DNA of 64,000 nucleotides from Chloroflexota bacterium (lineage in GTDB: Bacteria; Chloroflexota; Anaerolineae; Aggregatilineales; Phototrophicaceae), in NCBI GenBank assembly GCA_028873975.1, contig JAPPMO010000044.1, positions 1-64,000 on the forward strand. The letters are read 5' to 3'. Positions 25,160 to 35,044 of this stretch are shown here, piece by piece; position 1 is the stretch's first letter, and each line of letters opens with the position of its first letter. A program made the position numbers and the translations under genes. The notes under the pieces are model-generated. The model worked only from the letters and a program-made list of their open reading frames with translations, was not told where the DNA came from and searched no databases.

Positions 25160-27034
25160 ATGACTGAATTACAATTCAAATGCAAGGATTTTGTCTACAA
25201 TCATCACCTTGCAGTGCCGTTCTGTCCATTGGTCATTTGTCCCGACAAGGGCATTGGAGAACCCAAGTTCAATGGAAACCTCATCATCGACGGGGATAAC
25301 CTCGATGCGTTGAAAGCGCTTCTGCCTCTTTACGCCGGCAAGATAGGGTGCATTTTCATTGATCCACCCTACAACACTGGCGAAGAAAGCTGGTCTTATA
25401 ACGACAATGTAAATGCGCCGGTGATCAAAGAGTGGCGCAACTCCACTGTAGGGGTCGACGACGGATTGCGACATGACAAATGGTGCGCAATGATGTGGCC
25501 GCGGATTCGCCTATTGTATGAATTATTGTCTGAAGACGGAATTTTCCTTATGCACATTGATGAAAACGAGGTTGAGCGTGCCTCCTGTATCATAGATGAA
25601 GTATTTGGGGTGGACCCTGCTGATAGTAACAATAAATCAAACAAACTGGGCATAATAGTGTGGGACAAGAGGAATCCAAAGGGGGACGCTCAAGGGATTT
25701 CTTATCAACACGAATATATCATTTTGGCAGCAAAAAGCCGTTCTAAATGTCTTGAAAAGCGCCCATTGCACCGTCTGAAGCGAAATGCTGAAAGTATGAT
25801 TCAGGAAGGGAAACGCCTGTTCTCAAATGTTGGACGCCGAGGCATTCCTAGCGATCTCAAGGGTGTTCTAAGAAAATACAACCTACGACTTGACGCCTCT
25901 CAATTTGAGTCGCTCTATACGGCCGATATAGCAGCAGAAGAATTTGCTGAGTGGGTGAATCGACAAGAAAGCTTCGCAGGCGGAGAACGACCGTATAATA
26001 AACTGGATTCAGAAGGCAATGTATATCGTCTTGTTCACATGGGATGGCCCAGCAAGAAGGAAGCCCCAGAAGAATACTTTACGCCCATTAAACATCCAAT
26101 TACTCGGAAGAACTGCCCCACACCGAAACGAGGCTGGCGATTTCCGCCAGACACCATCAAGACTATGCTCGGTAATGAGCCACCGGTTCGTGAACCTCGT
26201 GGATACATTCGGCAGGGTGAGATAGTTTTTGGTAAAGACGAGACGACACAACCTCAAAGGATATATCAACTGAAAGATCATGGTAGCGAGAATATTCCCT
26301 CAATACTAAGGTTTGGCGGGAGTGATGACAGGTACCTGGATTCTATTGGCATCGATTTCCCAAATCCAAAACCGCATAAGTTTACTACTGAGCTAATCCA
26401 AGGCGTGTGCCACATCGACGACTTGGTATTAGACAGTTTTGCCGGTTCAGGTACGATAGGCCACGCTGTCCTGTGCGCGAATAAGACGGATGCCGGGAAT
26501 CGTCGATTCATACTGGTGCAAATGGATGAAGGAGAAGGTAAGGCTAATGCTGACTCCTTGACCGCCGAACGAATGAGAAAAGTGATATTAGGTGTTGATG
26601 GGGTCGACGATGGAAGTACCGGGATCGGTGGCTCATTTACCTATTGCACTCTCGGCGATCCTATTGAGCTAGACAAACTACTTACTGGAGAAAACCTTCC
26701 TTCTTGGAAATCGTTAGGTACAGTGCTATTCCATATGGCCACTAACCGGTCCCTTAATCCTGCCACTGTTCGCGAAAACGATTGCTATCTCGGAGGCGGT
26801 GGTAATCTCCCGCATGTTTGGTTGATTTACCGACCTGATCTAGACTGGCTGAAGTCTTCCGACGCTGCTCTCACCTTGGCTCGGGCCAAGCAGTTTGCCG
26901 GAACTGACCCGGACAATCGCCACCTAGTGTTTGCCGCAGCTCGCTACGTCAGCCAGAAAATGTTAGATGAGCAAAACGTTCCTGTAGAATTTGTTCCCCT
27001 TCCTTATGCCCTTTTCCGCATCGAACGGAGATAG
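25160..27034 (+). CDS. Type III restriction-modification methyltransferase (Mod)
   Basis: 624-residue N6-adenine DNA methyltransferase of the beta class: catalytic motif DPPYN comes first (residues 68-72, 'IFIDPPYNTGEE') and the AdoMet motif 'DSFAGSGTIGHAVL' later (about 425-438). The segment between them (about 130-400) is the target-recognition region that decides the methylated sequence. Strong AAGGAAG ribosome-binding site five bases before the ATG. The helicase-nuclease subunit follows after five bases, so the two are an operon and would act as a Mod2Res complex cutting unmethylated foreign DNA. Confidence 0.92.
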   Translation: MTELQFKCKDFVYNHHLAVPFCPLVICPDKGIGEPKFNGNLIIDGDNLDALKALLPLYAGKIGCIFIDPPYNTGEESWSYNDNVNAPVIKEWRNSTVGVDDGLRHDKWCAMMWPRIRLLYELLSEDGIFLMHIDENEVERASCIIDEVFGVDPADSNNKSNKLGIIVWDKRNPKGDAQGISYQHEYIILAAKSRSKCLEKRPLHRLKRNAESMIQEGKRLFSNVGRRGIPSDLKGVLRKYNLRLDASQFESLYTADIAAEEFAEWVNRQESFAGGERPYNKLDSEGNVYRLVHMGWPSKKEAPEEYFTPIKHPITRKNCPTPKRGWRFPPDTIKTMLGNEPPVREPRGYIRQGEIVFGKDETTQPQRIYQLKDHGSENIPSILRFGGSDDRYLDSIGIDFPNPKPHKFTTELIQGVCHIDDLVLDSFAGSGTIGHAVLCANKTDAGNRRFILVQMDEGEGKANADSLTAERMRKVILGVDGVDDGSTGIGGSFTYCTLGDPIELDKLLTGENLPSWKSLGTVLFHMATNRSLNPATVRENDCYLGGGGNLPHVWLIYRPDLDWLKSSDAALTLARAKQFAGTDPDNRHLVFAAARYVSQKMLDEQNVPVEFVPLPYALFRIERR

Positions 27035-27039
27035 AGTGC

Positions 27040-29640
27040 ATGTTTCGTCAACTTGATTATCAGGCCCGGGCGCTTGCAACGCTTGACTCCTATATAGATT
27101 GTCTGAAGGTCAAGAAAAAGCAGGCAGATGAGATAGAAACACTGAGAGCCAGTCACCCTCATTTGAACTTGCCGGAACCTGACTTTACTCAGGACGCTTG
27201 GATAGAACTAAAGGTACAAGGGAAGCTACCGCTTTCACGTGCTGACATCCCTTTCTCGCCTCGCAGGGATGGTTGTAGCAAACCAGTGCCTAATGCGGTG
27301 CTTAAAGTTCCTACTGGCGGGGGTAAAACTTGGCTTGCCATCTCCGCAGTCTCTCACATTATGGGGCGCTACCTCAATCGAAACACGGGCTTCGTACTTT
27401 GGATTGTTCCAAACGAAGCCATTTTCTCTCAAACTCTCAAGCGTTTGAGAGATCGCCAGGATCCTTATCGCCAAGCACTTGATCGAGTTGCTGCCGGCGA
27501 AGTCCAAATCATGGAGAAGTCAAGCCGTTTGGATGCGAGAGATGTAGAAGCAAAACTCTGTGTCATGCTGCTGATGCTGCAATCAGCTAACCGGCAAACG
27601 AAGGAAACATTAAAGATGTTTCAGGACCGTGGAGACGTCCATGGATTTTTCCCGCCCGAGGGAGAGCAACAAGCGCACGAGATAGCGCTGACACAAACTC
27701 GAAACCTTGATACCTATGACGTTACGTTTCCTATGATAAAAGATTCCCTGGGAAATGCACTTAAACTAATTCGCCCTATAGTTGTTTTGGACGAAGGGCA
27801 TCGCGCCATAAGCGATCTTGCTTTCCGCACTCTTTATAATTTCAACCCCTGTTTTGTGCTCGAACTCACCGCTACGCCAAAAGACATCAAGAAGCGTGGT
27901 GGCAAGAATCCGCGTAAAGCGCGTTATGCAAATGTGCTTGTAGAAGTTACAGGACGCGAACTTGATCGTGAGGGGATGATAAAAATGCCTCTCAATCTGA
28001 CGCCGCGCCGAGGAACAGATTGGCGCGGAACATTGATAGCAGCGCGTAAAGTGCTGGACACTTTGCAGCGCGATGCTAAGCAATTAGGAGCGGACACCAA
28101 TCGCTACATTCGTCCAATTCTGTTGGTGCAGGTTGAACGCACCGGGACCGATCAGCTTGAAAGCGGCTATATTCATGCCGAACACGTAAAAGACTGGTTG
28201 CTTGCATCAGGCATGGATGAATCCGAAATTGCGATAAAGACCTCGGACCGCAATGATCTAAAACAGCCTGAAAACCAGAACCTATTATCTTCAAACAATC
28301 GGGTGCGGGCAATTATAACGAAGCAGGCGCTACAAGAAGGTTGGGATTGCCCCTTCGCATATGTGCTTTGCGCTCTCGCTGCAACTAGTAACATGGACTC
28401 GCTGACGCAATTAGTTGGCCGAATCTTGCGCCAGCCTGATGCGATGAAAACAGGCATCAAATCTTTAGATGAATGCCATGTCATTACCCACCATGCACAA
28501 ACAGCCGAAGTTGTGGAAGCTATCAAAAAAGGACTTCAACGCGACGGACTCGACGATCTGATCATAAAAGTATCACAAGAAGATACTGAGTTAGGGATCG
28601 ACACGGAAAGGATTGAACGACGCGAAGGGTTTAAGTCTCTCGAAATATACCTGCCCAAAGTTGTCGTATTGGATCCCGCAGACCGTCGAGAATTGGACTA
28701 TGAGACAGATGTGCTGTCTCGAATAGACTGGCGCGGATTTGAACCATCAAGCATTGTTGCGAAAATTCCTGAAGATCCTCAAGCTGCCGATTTACAATTA
28801 CAGCGTATCGAATTGACGGAAAGTGGTGACAATACTTTTGAAGTCAAACCCGTCGCTGCTACTAATGAGATTCTCCGATTTGATCCAGCCTACGCTGCTC
28901 GAATGATTCAGGATATTGTCCCCAACCCGTTTGTCGCGCGTGAAATCATTGGCCGGCTTCTTACCGGACTCTATATGCGTGGTTTTGATGAGAAAAAACT
29001 AGGCATACATGCCGGGTTTATCCTTGACGAATTGCGTAGTGGGTTGATTTCGGAGCGCGATAAGAGGGCTGAAGCGATATTCAAACAGAATGTCGAGGCT
29101 GGCAAAATACAGTTTCGCCTGCGGCTTGATGGCAGTGACTGGATAATGCCAACTTGGCTGGACAGCACTCGACCCGAAGCCCCCCGTCAACTTGTAGGAG
29201 AGACCGGCGCTCCCGTTCAAAAAAGCTTATTTGCTCCCATATACGAAAACGAATTCAATCGAGCGGAGCGCGACGTTGCCGTTTATCTTGATGGGGAAGA
29301 AGCACTAATATGGTGGCACCGAAATGTCGCTCGCACTCAATACGGCCTTCAAGGATGGAAAAAGGCTAAAATCTATCCTGATTTTATCTTTGCTACACCT
29401 CTAAATAACGATTCGAGGTGTATTACTGTGTTAGAAACCAAGGGAGACCATTTGGATAATCCCGATACTGCTTACAAGCGCGACCTATTGCGTTTTCTGT
29501 CCGACAACTTCTTACACCAATACCAGTCTAATATTGGTGCCGTGGAGCTTATCAGGGACGAGGGCGATGTTGTCCGTTGTGACTTGGTCCTTATGAGTGA
29601 CTGGAGATCGGAACTGGCACGGATGTTGCGGCGCGACTAA
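27040..29640 (+). CDS. Type III restriction enzyme helicase-nuclease (Res)
   Basis: 866 residues. Superfamily 2 helicase: Walker A 'VPTGGGKTWLA' (about 90-97), Walker B box DEGH (about 251-254), 'LELTATP' motif III, and motif VI 'QLVGRILRQP'. A C-terminal PD-(D/E)xK nuclease is visible as 'YPDFIFATP' (D781) and 'VLETKGDH' (E799, K801). It would translocate and cleave DNA with Mod. The open frame appears intact. An inverted repeat GAGTATA/TATACTC (29655-29678) follows the stop and may be a weak terminator. Confidence 0.93.
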   Translation: MFRQLDYQARALATLDSYIDCLKVKKKQADEIETLRASHPHLNLPEPDFTQDAWIELKVQGKLPLSRADIPFSPRRDGCSKPVPNAVLKVPTGGGKTWLAISAVSHIMGRYLNRNTGFVLWIVPNEAIFSQTLKRLRDRQDPYRQALDRVAAGEVQIMEKSSRLDARDVEAKLCVMLLMLQSANRQTKETLKMFQDRGDVHGFFPPEGEQQAHEIALTQTRNLDTYDVTFPMIKDSLGNALKLIRPIVVLDEGHRAISDLAFRTLYNFNPCFVLELTATPKDIKKRGGKNPRKARYANVLVEVTGRELDREGMIKMPLNLTPRRGTDWRGTLIAARKVLDTLQRDAKQLGADTNRYIRPILLVQVERTGTDQLESGYIHAEHVKDWLLASGMDESEIAIKTSDRNDLKQPENQNLLSSNNRVRAIITKQALQEGWDCPFAYVLCALAATSNMDSLTQLVGRILRQPDAMKTGIKSLDECHVITHHAQTAEVVEAIKKGLQRDGLDDLIIKVSQEDTELGIDTERIERREGFKSLEIYLPKVVVLDPADRRELDYETDVLSRIDWRGFEPSSIVAKIPEDPQAADLQLQRIELTESGDNTFEVKPVAATNEILRFDPAYAARMIQDIVPNPFVAREIIGRLLTGLYMRGFDEKKLGIHAGFILDELRSGLISERDKRAEAIFKQNVEAGKIQFRLRLDGSDWIMPTWLDSTRPEAPRQLVGETGAPVQKSLFAPIYENEFNRAERDVAVYLDGEEALIWWHRNVARTQYGLQGWKKAKIYPDFIFATPLNNDSRCITVLETKGDHLDNPDTAYKRDLLRFLSDNFLHQYQSNIGAVELIRDEGDVVRCDLVLMSDWRSELARMLRRD

Positions 29641-29717
29641 CCCAAAATCGAGTTGAGTATACCGACGATACTATACTCTTAGTAATTCGCCTGATCTGCG
29701 CAAATGTAGGATCAGTC

Positions 29718-29772
29718 CCAGAACAAGCGCGACGAGAACCCGCCCAAGAAGCATGGCAACATTCCGCTCTAG
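29718..29772 (+). repeat. 55-bp direct repeat, right copy
   Basis: Perfect copy of the pccB 3' end (24979-25033), including the stop codon, which is immediately followed by the ribosome-binding site and start of the biotin carboxylase gene. It therefore preserves the original pccB-accC junction. Confidence 0.95.
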
Positions 29773-29781
29773 GAGGCGTCG

Positions 29782-31305
29782 ATGGCTGAGCAACTGACCG
29801 GCATCAACAAGATCTTGATCGCCAATCGCGGCGAAATCGCCGTGCGCATCATTCGCGCGGCGCGCGATCTGGGCATCCCGACGGTGGCTGTCTACTCCGA
29901 TGTCGATCGCGCGGCATTGCACGTTCGCTACGCCGACGAGGCCGTGCATATCGGCGGGCCGCGCCCGGCGGACAGCTATCTCAAGATGGATACGCTGATC
30001 GAGGTGGCGCGCCGGACCGGGGCCGACGCCATTCACCCGGGTTATGGCTTCCTGGCGGAAAACGCCGATTTCGCCGGGCAGGTCATCGACGAAGGTCTGG
30101 TGTGGATCGGACCGTCGCCCGATGCCATCGCCACCATGGGCGACAAGCACGCCGCGCGGCTGGCGGTGACGCGCAACAAGGTGCCGCTGATCCCGGGGAT
30201 CGAAGCCGGATTGTCGAATGAGGACTTGGCCGCGGCTGCCAAGGCCATCGGCTTCCCGGTCTTGATCAAAGCTGTGGCGGGCGGCGGCGGCAAGGGCATG
30301 CGCCCGGTGCATCGCGCGGAGGATTTCGAAACGGCGCTGATAACGGCGCGGCGAGAGGCGGAAAGCGCTTTTGGCAATGGCGATGTCTATCTGGAAAAAC
30401 TGCTGCGGGGCGCGCGCCATATTGAGTTTCAGATCCTGGCGGACAGTCATGGCAACACGGTGCATCTGGGCGAGCGCGAATGTTCCATTCAAAGGCGGCA
30501 TCAGAAGCTGGTGGAAGAGGCGCCCAGCGTTTTCGTCGATACTGAACTGCGGCGGAAAATGGGCGAGATGGCGATTGCCGCGGCCGAATCGGTCGGCTAT
30601 GTCAATGCGGGCACGATCGAGTGCCTGGTCGACCGCGACAAAAATTACTATTTCCTGGAGATGAATACGCGCTTGCAAGTGGAGCATCCGGTGACCGAAC
30701 TGGTGACCGGCGTTGACCTCGCCAAAGAGCAGATCCGGATCGCGCGCGGGCGGCGCATGGGTCCCACGGAAAACTTGCTGCATCCCAAAGGCTGGGCAAT
30801 CGAATGCCGCATCAACGCCGAAGACCCTTATGCGGATTTCATGCCGTCGACGGGCCAGATCACAACGATGATCTTGCCGACGGGACCGGGCGTGCGCGTT
30901 GACAGCGGCGTCTATCGCGGCTCGGAAATTACGCCCTATTACGATAGCATGATCTCCAAATTGATCACCTGGGGCGAGACGCGTTCGGAAGCGATGCTGC
31001 GGATGCGGCGGGCCTTGTCGGAATATCGCATTATGGGTTTGAAGCACAACATCCCCTTCCACATCAATTTGCTCAACAGCATCAGCTTCATCGCCGGGCA
31101 GATTGACACCAATTTCGTCGAGCAGCGCTTCAATATGCACACTTATGAAAAGCGGCCGACAGCGGCTGAACTGGAGACCGTTGCCATCGCGGCGACCTTG
31201 TACGCGCATCGCAAGCGGCGGCTGGCCTCGCAAGTGGTCGCGCCGGCAAAGCGGGACGCCAGCAACTGGAAGTGGATGGGGCGCTTCGAGAGGATGCACC
31301 GATGA
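29782..31305 (+). CDS. accC: Biotin carboxylase subunit of acyl-CoA carboxylase
   Basis: 507-residue ATP-grasp enzyme that carboxylates biotin with bicarbonate and ATP. Seen: N-terminal 'KILIANRGEIAVRIIRAARDLG', the Gly-rich ATP lid 'KAVAGGGGKGMR', 'RDKNYYFLEMNTRLQVEHPVTE' metal/ATP region, and 'AIECRINAEDP'. AGGAGG lies just before the ATG. It overlaps the biotin carrier gene by four bases. It was probably co-transcribed with pccB before the R-M insertion; its transcription now may depend on the R-M operon or on an internal promoter. Confidence 0.93.
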   Translation: MAEQLTGINKILIANRGEIAVRIIRAARDLGIPTVAVYSDVDRAALHVRYADEAVHIGGPRPADSYLKMDTLIEVARRTGADAIHPGYGFLAENADFAGQVIDEGLVWIGPSPDAIATMGDKHAARLAVTRNKVPLIPGIEAGLSNEDLAAAAKAIGFPVLIKAVAGGGGKGMRPVHRAEDFETALITARREAESAFGNGDVYLEKLLRGARHIEFQILADSHGNTVHLGERECSIQRRHQKLVEEAPSVFVDTELRRKMGEMAIAAAESVGYVNAGTIECLVDRDKNYYFLEMNTRLQVEHPVTELVTGVDLAKEQIRIARGRRMGPTENLLHPKGWAIECRINAEDPYADFMPSTGQITTMILPTGPGVRVDSGVYRGSEITPYYDSMISKLITWGETRSEAMLRMRRALSEYRIMGLKHNIPFHINLLNSISFIAGQIDTNFVEQRFNMHTYEKRPTAAELETVAIAATLYAHRKRRLASQVVAPAKRDASNWKWMGRFERMHR

Positions 31306-31811
31306 AGTACGTCACCGTCATCGATGAGCAGAGCTACGAAATTGAGATCGACAATGATGGCGCGATCCTGGTCAACGGCGAGCTGCGCGATGTAGATTTC
31401 CTCAATTTGGGCGGGTCGCTCTATTCGATCATCACCGGGAACAAATCCCTGGAAGCCGTCATTGATGATGACGAAGGCAAGATCGCGGTCATGATGGGCG
31501 GGCAGCTCTTCGAGACTCAGGTGCTGGACGAGCGCGCCATGCTGCTGATGCAGCGGCGGGGAGGATTGAAAATCACTTCCGGCGAAGTGAGCGCGCCCAT
31601 GCCCGGTCTGATTGTGATTGTCACGGTGGAAGTCGGGCAGGCGGTGGCGCAGGGCGATACGGTTGTGATCCTGGAATCGATGAAGATGCAGAACGAGCTG
31701 AAGTCGCCGGTCGCTGGCGTGGTTAGAGCCATACACGTTGAGGCAAGCCAAGCGGTGGACAAGGGGCAGATGCTGGTCGAGATTGGTCCGCCCCCCGACG
31801 AAAACAATTAG
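31302..31811 (+). CDS. Biotin carboxyl carrier protein
   Basis: 169 residues from the ATG at 31302, which overlaps the accC stop as ATGA; GAGAGGA lies upstream. The C-terminal biotinyl domain has 'VSAPMPGLIVIV' and the biotinylated lysine in 'ILESMKMQNELKSPVAG' (ESMKM in place of the common EAMKM). The N-terminal ~90 residues form the linker domain typical of stand-alone carriers of acyl-CoA carboxylases. It carries carboxybiotin between accC and pccB products. Confidence 0.9.
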   Translation: MKYVTVIDEQSYEIEIDNDGAILVNGELRDVDFLNLGGSLYSIITGNKSLEAVIDDDEGKIAVMMGGQLFETQVLDERAMLLMQRRGGLKITSGEVSAPMPGLIVIVTVEVGQAVAQGDTVVILESMKMQNELKSPVAGVVRAIHVEASQAVDKGQMLVEIGPPPDENN

Positions 31812-31968
31812 TCCAAGCGACGCCACTTCTATTCGCTGCCGGCTAGAATGGTTTACGCGAGGCGCAGCGATTTGCGATTTGCATTCAGCCGGTCTTCGAG
31901 AAGAGAAGCTGTTTCTCAGGATGTTGGCTGCGCTGGTTGAAGCTGTATATAAAAGGGAGGGATATAAA

Positions 31969-33438
31969 ATGAATAGATTGATTATGCGCTCGCTCGCCTT
32001 GTTTTCAGTCGCAACAGCCATTTTTGCGCCGTCCGCGACAAGCCTTGCTCAGGCTGATCTTTGTCCAGCGGGCTTGCCGGAGCGCCCGGCGCTCTCTCAA
32101 CACATCGAGCAATCCGCCATTCTGGATGGCAGTATAAGCTTCGAGGAAATGCTTGCTCACGGCGAGGAATTGTTCACGGTCCTATTTAATGTTTGCGATG
32201 GACAAGGCCGGCCCGCCACTACGGGAGGCATGACTGCGCGGGCACCGGATGAGCCCGCCTTCAGCCGCGTTTCCGCGCCGGATTCGAACTCCTGTTTCAG
32301 CTGCCACAACCAGCCGCGCGTTGGCGGGGGCGGCGAATTCGTTGCCAATGTCTTTTTGTTGGCACAGCATGCAGATCCGGTATTGGAATCGACGTCGATG
32401 ATGATGAGCAATCACCGCAACCCGCTGGGTATGTTCGGCGCGGGTCCCATCGAAATGCTGGCGCGCGAGATGACCGTGGAATTGCGCGCGCGGAGAGACG
32501 CGGCATTGGCGAAAGCCAAAGAACAAGGCAGCGCAGTTACGGTCGAGTTGCTTGCGAAAGGCATCAGTTTCGGCACTGTAACAATGAAGCCGGACGGGTC
32601 CCAGGATTCGAGCGGCATCGAGGGCGTAGACCATGACTTGGTGATCAAACCCTTCCACCAGTCGGGAACCAAGGTTTCGCTGCGGCAATTTTCCGCTAAT
32701 GCCATGAATCAACATCATGGAATGCAGGCCGAGGAGCGCTTTGACCTGAATCCGGACATTATGGATCCTGATTTTGATCGGGACGGCGTCCAGCGCGAGC
32801 TGACTATCGGGGACATCACAGCGGTGACAGTTTTCCAGGCAGCGCTGGGGACGCCGGGACGTGTCTTGCCGCAAGATCCCGTTCGCCAACAAGAAGCGAT
32901 ACGCGGTGAGATGGCATTCAGCGAGACAGGCTGCGCAAGCTGCCATGTGCCGGAACTGTACCTGGAGTCTCGTTTTTTCAGCGATCCCAATCCCTTCAAC
33001 CCAGCCAATACCATGACGGATTTATCTCAAGAAGTTCGGTTTGACATGACGGTTCAGGGCATGCGGCCGCGCCTGGAACGCCGCGGCGAAGGCGCAATCG
33101 TGCGCGCCTTTACCGATCTCAAGCGCCACAGCCTCTGCGACCCGGCAGACAGGCCCGACGCGATTCGCTTCTTCTGCAACGAGACGCTCTTGGACAGCCG
33201 CCCGGACGCGCGGGGACGATCAGGCACTGAATTTTTTCTCACGCGCAAACTTTGGGACGTCGGCAGTTCGCCACCGTATGGGCATCGCGGCGACCTGACA
33301 ACGGTCTCGGAAGCGATCCTGATGCATGGCGGAGAAGCGCGCGCAAGCCGCGATGCCTTCACTAAACTCACATTTGCCGATCAGCGAGCGGTGGTCGAGT
33401 TTCTGCTTTCGCTACAGATCCTGCCGGAAAGCGAGTAG
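31969..33438 (+). CDS. Dihaem cytochrome c, DHOR-like (thiol oxidoreductase family)
   Basis: 489 residues. A signal peptide (residues 1-27, ending '...SATSLAQA') exports it. Two c-type haem sites are visible, 'CFSCH' in the first third and 'CASCH' ('GCASCHVPELY') in the second half, the latter in the normal cytochrome context. The overall pattern, including 'DVGSSPPYGHRGDLTTVSEAI', matches the DHOR/dihaem oxidoreductase-like family. The natural electron donor is unknown. AGGGAGG lies eight bases before the ATG; the longer open frame starts inside the biotin carrier gene and is ignored. Single gene with its own leader. Confidence 0.8.
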   Translation: MNRLIMRSLALFSVATAIFAPSATSLAQADLCPAGLPERPALSQHIEQSAILDGSISFEEMLAHGEELFTVLFNVCDGQGRPATTGGMTARAPDEPAFSRVSAPDSNSCFSCHNQPRVGGGGEFVANVFLLAQHADPVLESTSMMMSNHRNPLGMFGAGPIEMLAREMTVELRARRDAALAKAKEQGSAVTVELLAKGISFGTVTMKPDGSQDSSGIEGVDHDLVIKPFHQSGTKVSLRQFSANAMNQHHGMQAEERFDLNPDIMDPDFDRDGVQRELTIGDITAVTVFQAALGTPGRVLPQDPVRQQEAIRGEMAFSETGCASCHVPELYLESRFFSDPNPFNPANTMTDLSQEVRFDMTVQGMRPRLERRGEGAIVRAFTDLKRHSLCDPADRPDAIRFFCNETLLDSRPDARGRSGTEFFLTRKLWDVGSSPPYGHRGDLTTVSEAILMHGGEARASRDAFTKLTFADQRAVVEFLLSLQILPESE

Positions 33439-33625
33439 GATCTCGACGGGCGCCGGCATTCTCGCCCGGTTGCGCCAAGGCATTCAGTGAATCGTTTGGG
33501 AAGTCTGCGCCGTTTGCGCGCGATATGGCGGCGCATGGCGCGCCGGAGCGAGCGATTTTCGATTGAATGTCAGAAACTTGTCATCGAAATCGAACAGTTT
33601 GCGCGAGGAAATCGCCGGTTGGAAC

Positions 33626-34981
33626 ATGCCAAGGCCAATACGATTATCCCTTTGGATTGATGGGATCTGGTTCACTCTGCTGGCAGCCTATATCCTGGCT
33701 GGAGCGGCAATCGTTCCCTTCCACGGCGATGAATCGACGCAGATCTTTATGGGGCGCGATTTTTATTACCTGTTCCGAGAAGGCGACTTGGCAAAAGTCC
33801 TCTATGACAGCGCTTGGACAAGTGGCCAGGACGAGCAGCATTTGCGCCTGATCAATGGCACGGTGACCAAGACGATCCATGGTTTTCTAGCCGCGAGAGC
33901 GGGGATGAGCCGCGACGAAATCAACGGGCACTGGGATTGGGCGCTTGATTACGCCGCCAACCGCGACATGGGCAAGCTCCCCGAGGCTCAACTGCTGCGC
34001 AGCGCGCGCTTGGCCTCGGCGGCGCAGCTTGCGCTGGCGGGGGCTGCGCTCTTCGCGCTGGTCCGCATGACCATCGGCGGGCCAGAAGCCGCTGTCGCCA
34101 GCGCGCTCTTCGCCCTGCATCCGGCGCTGCTGCTCAACGGCAGGCGCGCCATGATGGAAGGCTCGCATTTGCTCGGCATGATGCTGGTGCTGTTGGCCGG
34201 GGCTTGGTTATTACGCGAGCGGCGATGGTGGAAATTCGCCTTGCTGGGCGTCGCCTCTGGTTTTGCCGTCGCGGCGAAGCATCCCAATGTTTTTGTCGCG
34301 GCGCTTGTCTTTCTTGCTTGTGGCAGTTTGTGGCTTTATCAGGCGGCTAGAGCCAAGGGGCAGGCGAGGCAAAGGGAGATGCGATCGCTTTTCGGCTTGC
34401 TATTGGCGGGAGCAATTGCCTTGCCCGTGTTTTACCTGTTGAATCCAGCCTGGTGGCAAGCGCCCCTGGAGAGCGCCGCCGAAGTACTGCGCTTGCGGGT
34501 CGACTTGCTGGAAGAGCAAGCAGCGCTCTATGGCGGATATGATTCCTGGGCGGCACGAATCGAAGGCTTTCTGGAGTACGCATTTTTCAGCCAGAGCCAG
34601 TATTATGAAGTGGCGGAATGGGCGGGATATACCGAGATTAGCCGCCAAATCAGCAGCTACGAAGCCTCCGGCTGGTCCGGCTTCGCGCTTGGGGGCAGCG
34701 TCGGCGGCTTGCTTGGGCTGGCGCTGACTGTATTTGGCGCTGCTCACATGCTGAGCCGCCGCTCAAAGGTCAGAGGCGAGTATCGCTGGCTGCTCTTGCT
34801 CTGGGGAGGCGGCATCGCTTTGATTACGCTTTTGGTCACGCCATTGCCTTGGCAGCGCTATTATCTGCCGGCGCTGCCTTTCGCGCAGCTAGCGGCGGCT
34901 TGCGCTTTAGTTCACTTGATCAGGTTATTGTGGAATCGTGTGGAGTCTCGAGCTCATCATGAACGCTCGCAGTCGGATTGA
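33626..34981 (+). CDS. PMT/ArnT-like membrane glycosyltransferase, paralogue 1
   Basis: About 451 residues with roughly ten membrane segments. The first extracytoplasmic loop has 'VPFHGDESTQI', the D-E acidic pair expected for GT-C glycosyltransferases (glycosyltransferase family 39/83-like) that use polyprenyl-phosphate sugars. The ATG at 33626 is chosen over a TTG at 33563 because it aligns in length with the paralogue at 35045 (PFHGDE at about residue 33 in both), although its ribosome-binding site is weak. Substrate unknown; likely glycosylates surface polymers or proteins. Confidence 0.75.
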   Translation: MPRPIRLSLWIDGIWFTLLAAYILAGAAIVPFHGDESTQIFMGRDFYYLFREGDLAKVLYDSAWTSGQDEQHLRLINGTVTKTIHGFLAARAGMSRDEINGHWDWALDYAANRDMGKLPEAQLLRSARLASAAQLALAGAALFALVRMTIGGPEAAVASALFALHPALLLNGRRAMMEGSHLLGMMLVLLAGAWLLRERRWWKFALLGVASGFAVAAKHPNVFVAALVFLACGSLWLYQAARAKGQARQREMRSLFGLLLAGAIALPVFYLLNPAWWQAPLESAAEVLRLRVDLLEEQAALYGGYDSWAARIEGFLEYAFFSQSQYYEVAEWAGYTEISRQISSYEASGWSGFALGGSVGGLLGLALTVFGAAHMLSRRSKVRGEYRWLLLLWGGGIALITLLVTPLPWQRYYLPALPFAQLAAACALVHLIRLLWNRVESRAHHERSQSD

Positions 34982-35044
34982 GGCGAGTCTATCGCCGCGA
35001 GCAGGCGCCGCGAACGATCCGCTGTATCAGTTTGCAGGCAGGCA

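Larger units (their letters stand above)
25034..29772 (+). mobile_element. Type III R-M island inserted between pccB and accC
   Basis: A 4739-bp segment carrying only mod and res plus the second 55-bp copy. Removing it rejoins pccB to the 'ctctaGGAGGcgtcgATG' junction before the biotin carboxylase gene. No integrase or transposase is inside. Base composition and codon use are more AT-rich than the carboxylase genes on both sides. Confidence 0.8.

Noticed and set aside
29655..29678. Intrinsic terminator after res
   Set aside because: The GAGTATA/TATACTC stem is AT-rich and weak and no T-run follows, so I mention it only as a possible hairpin.
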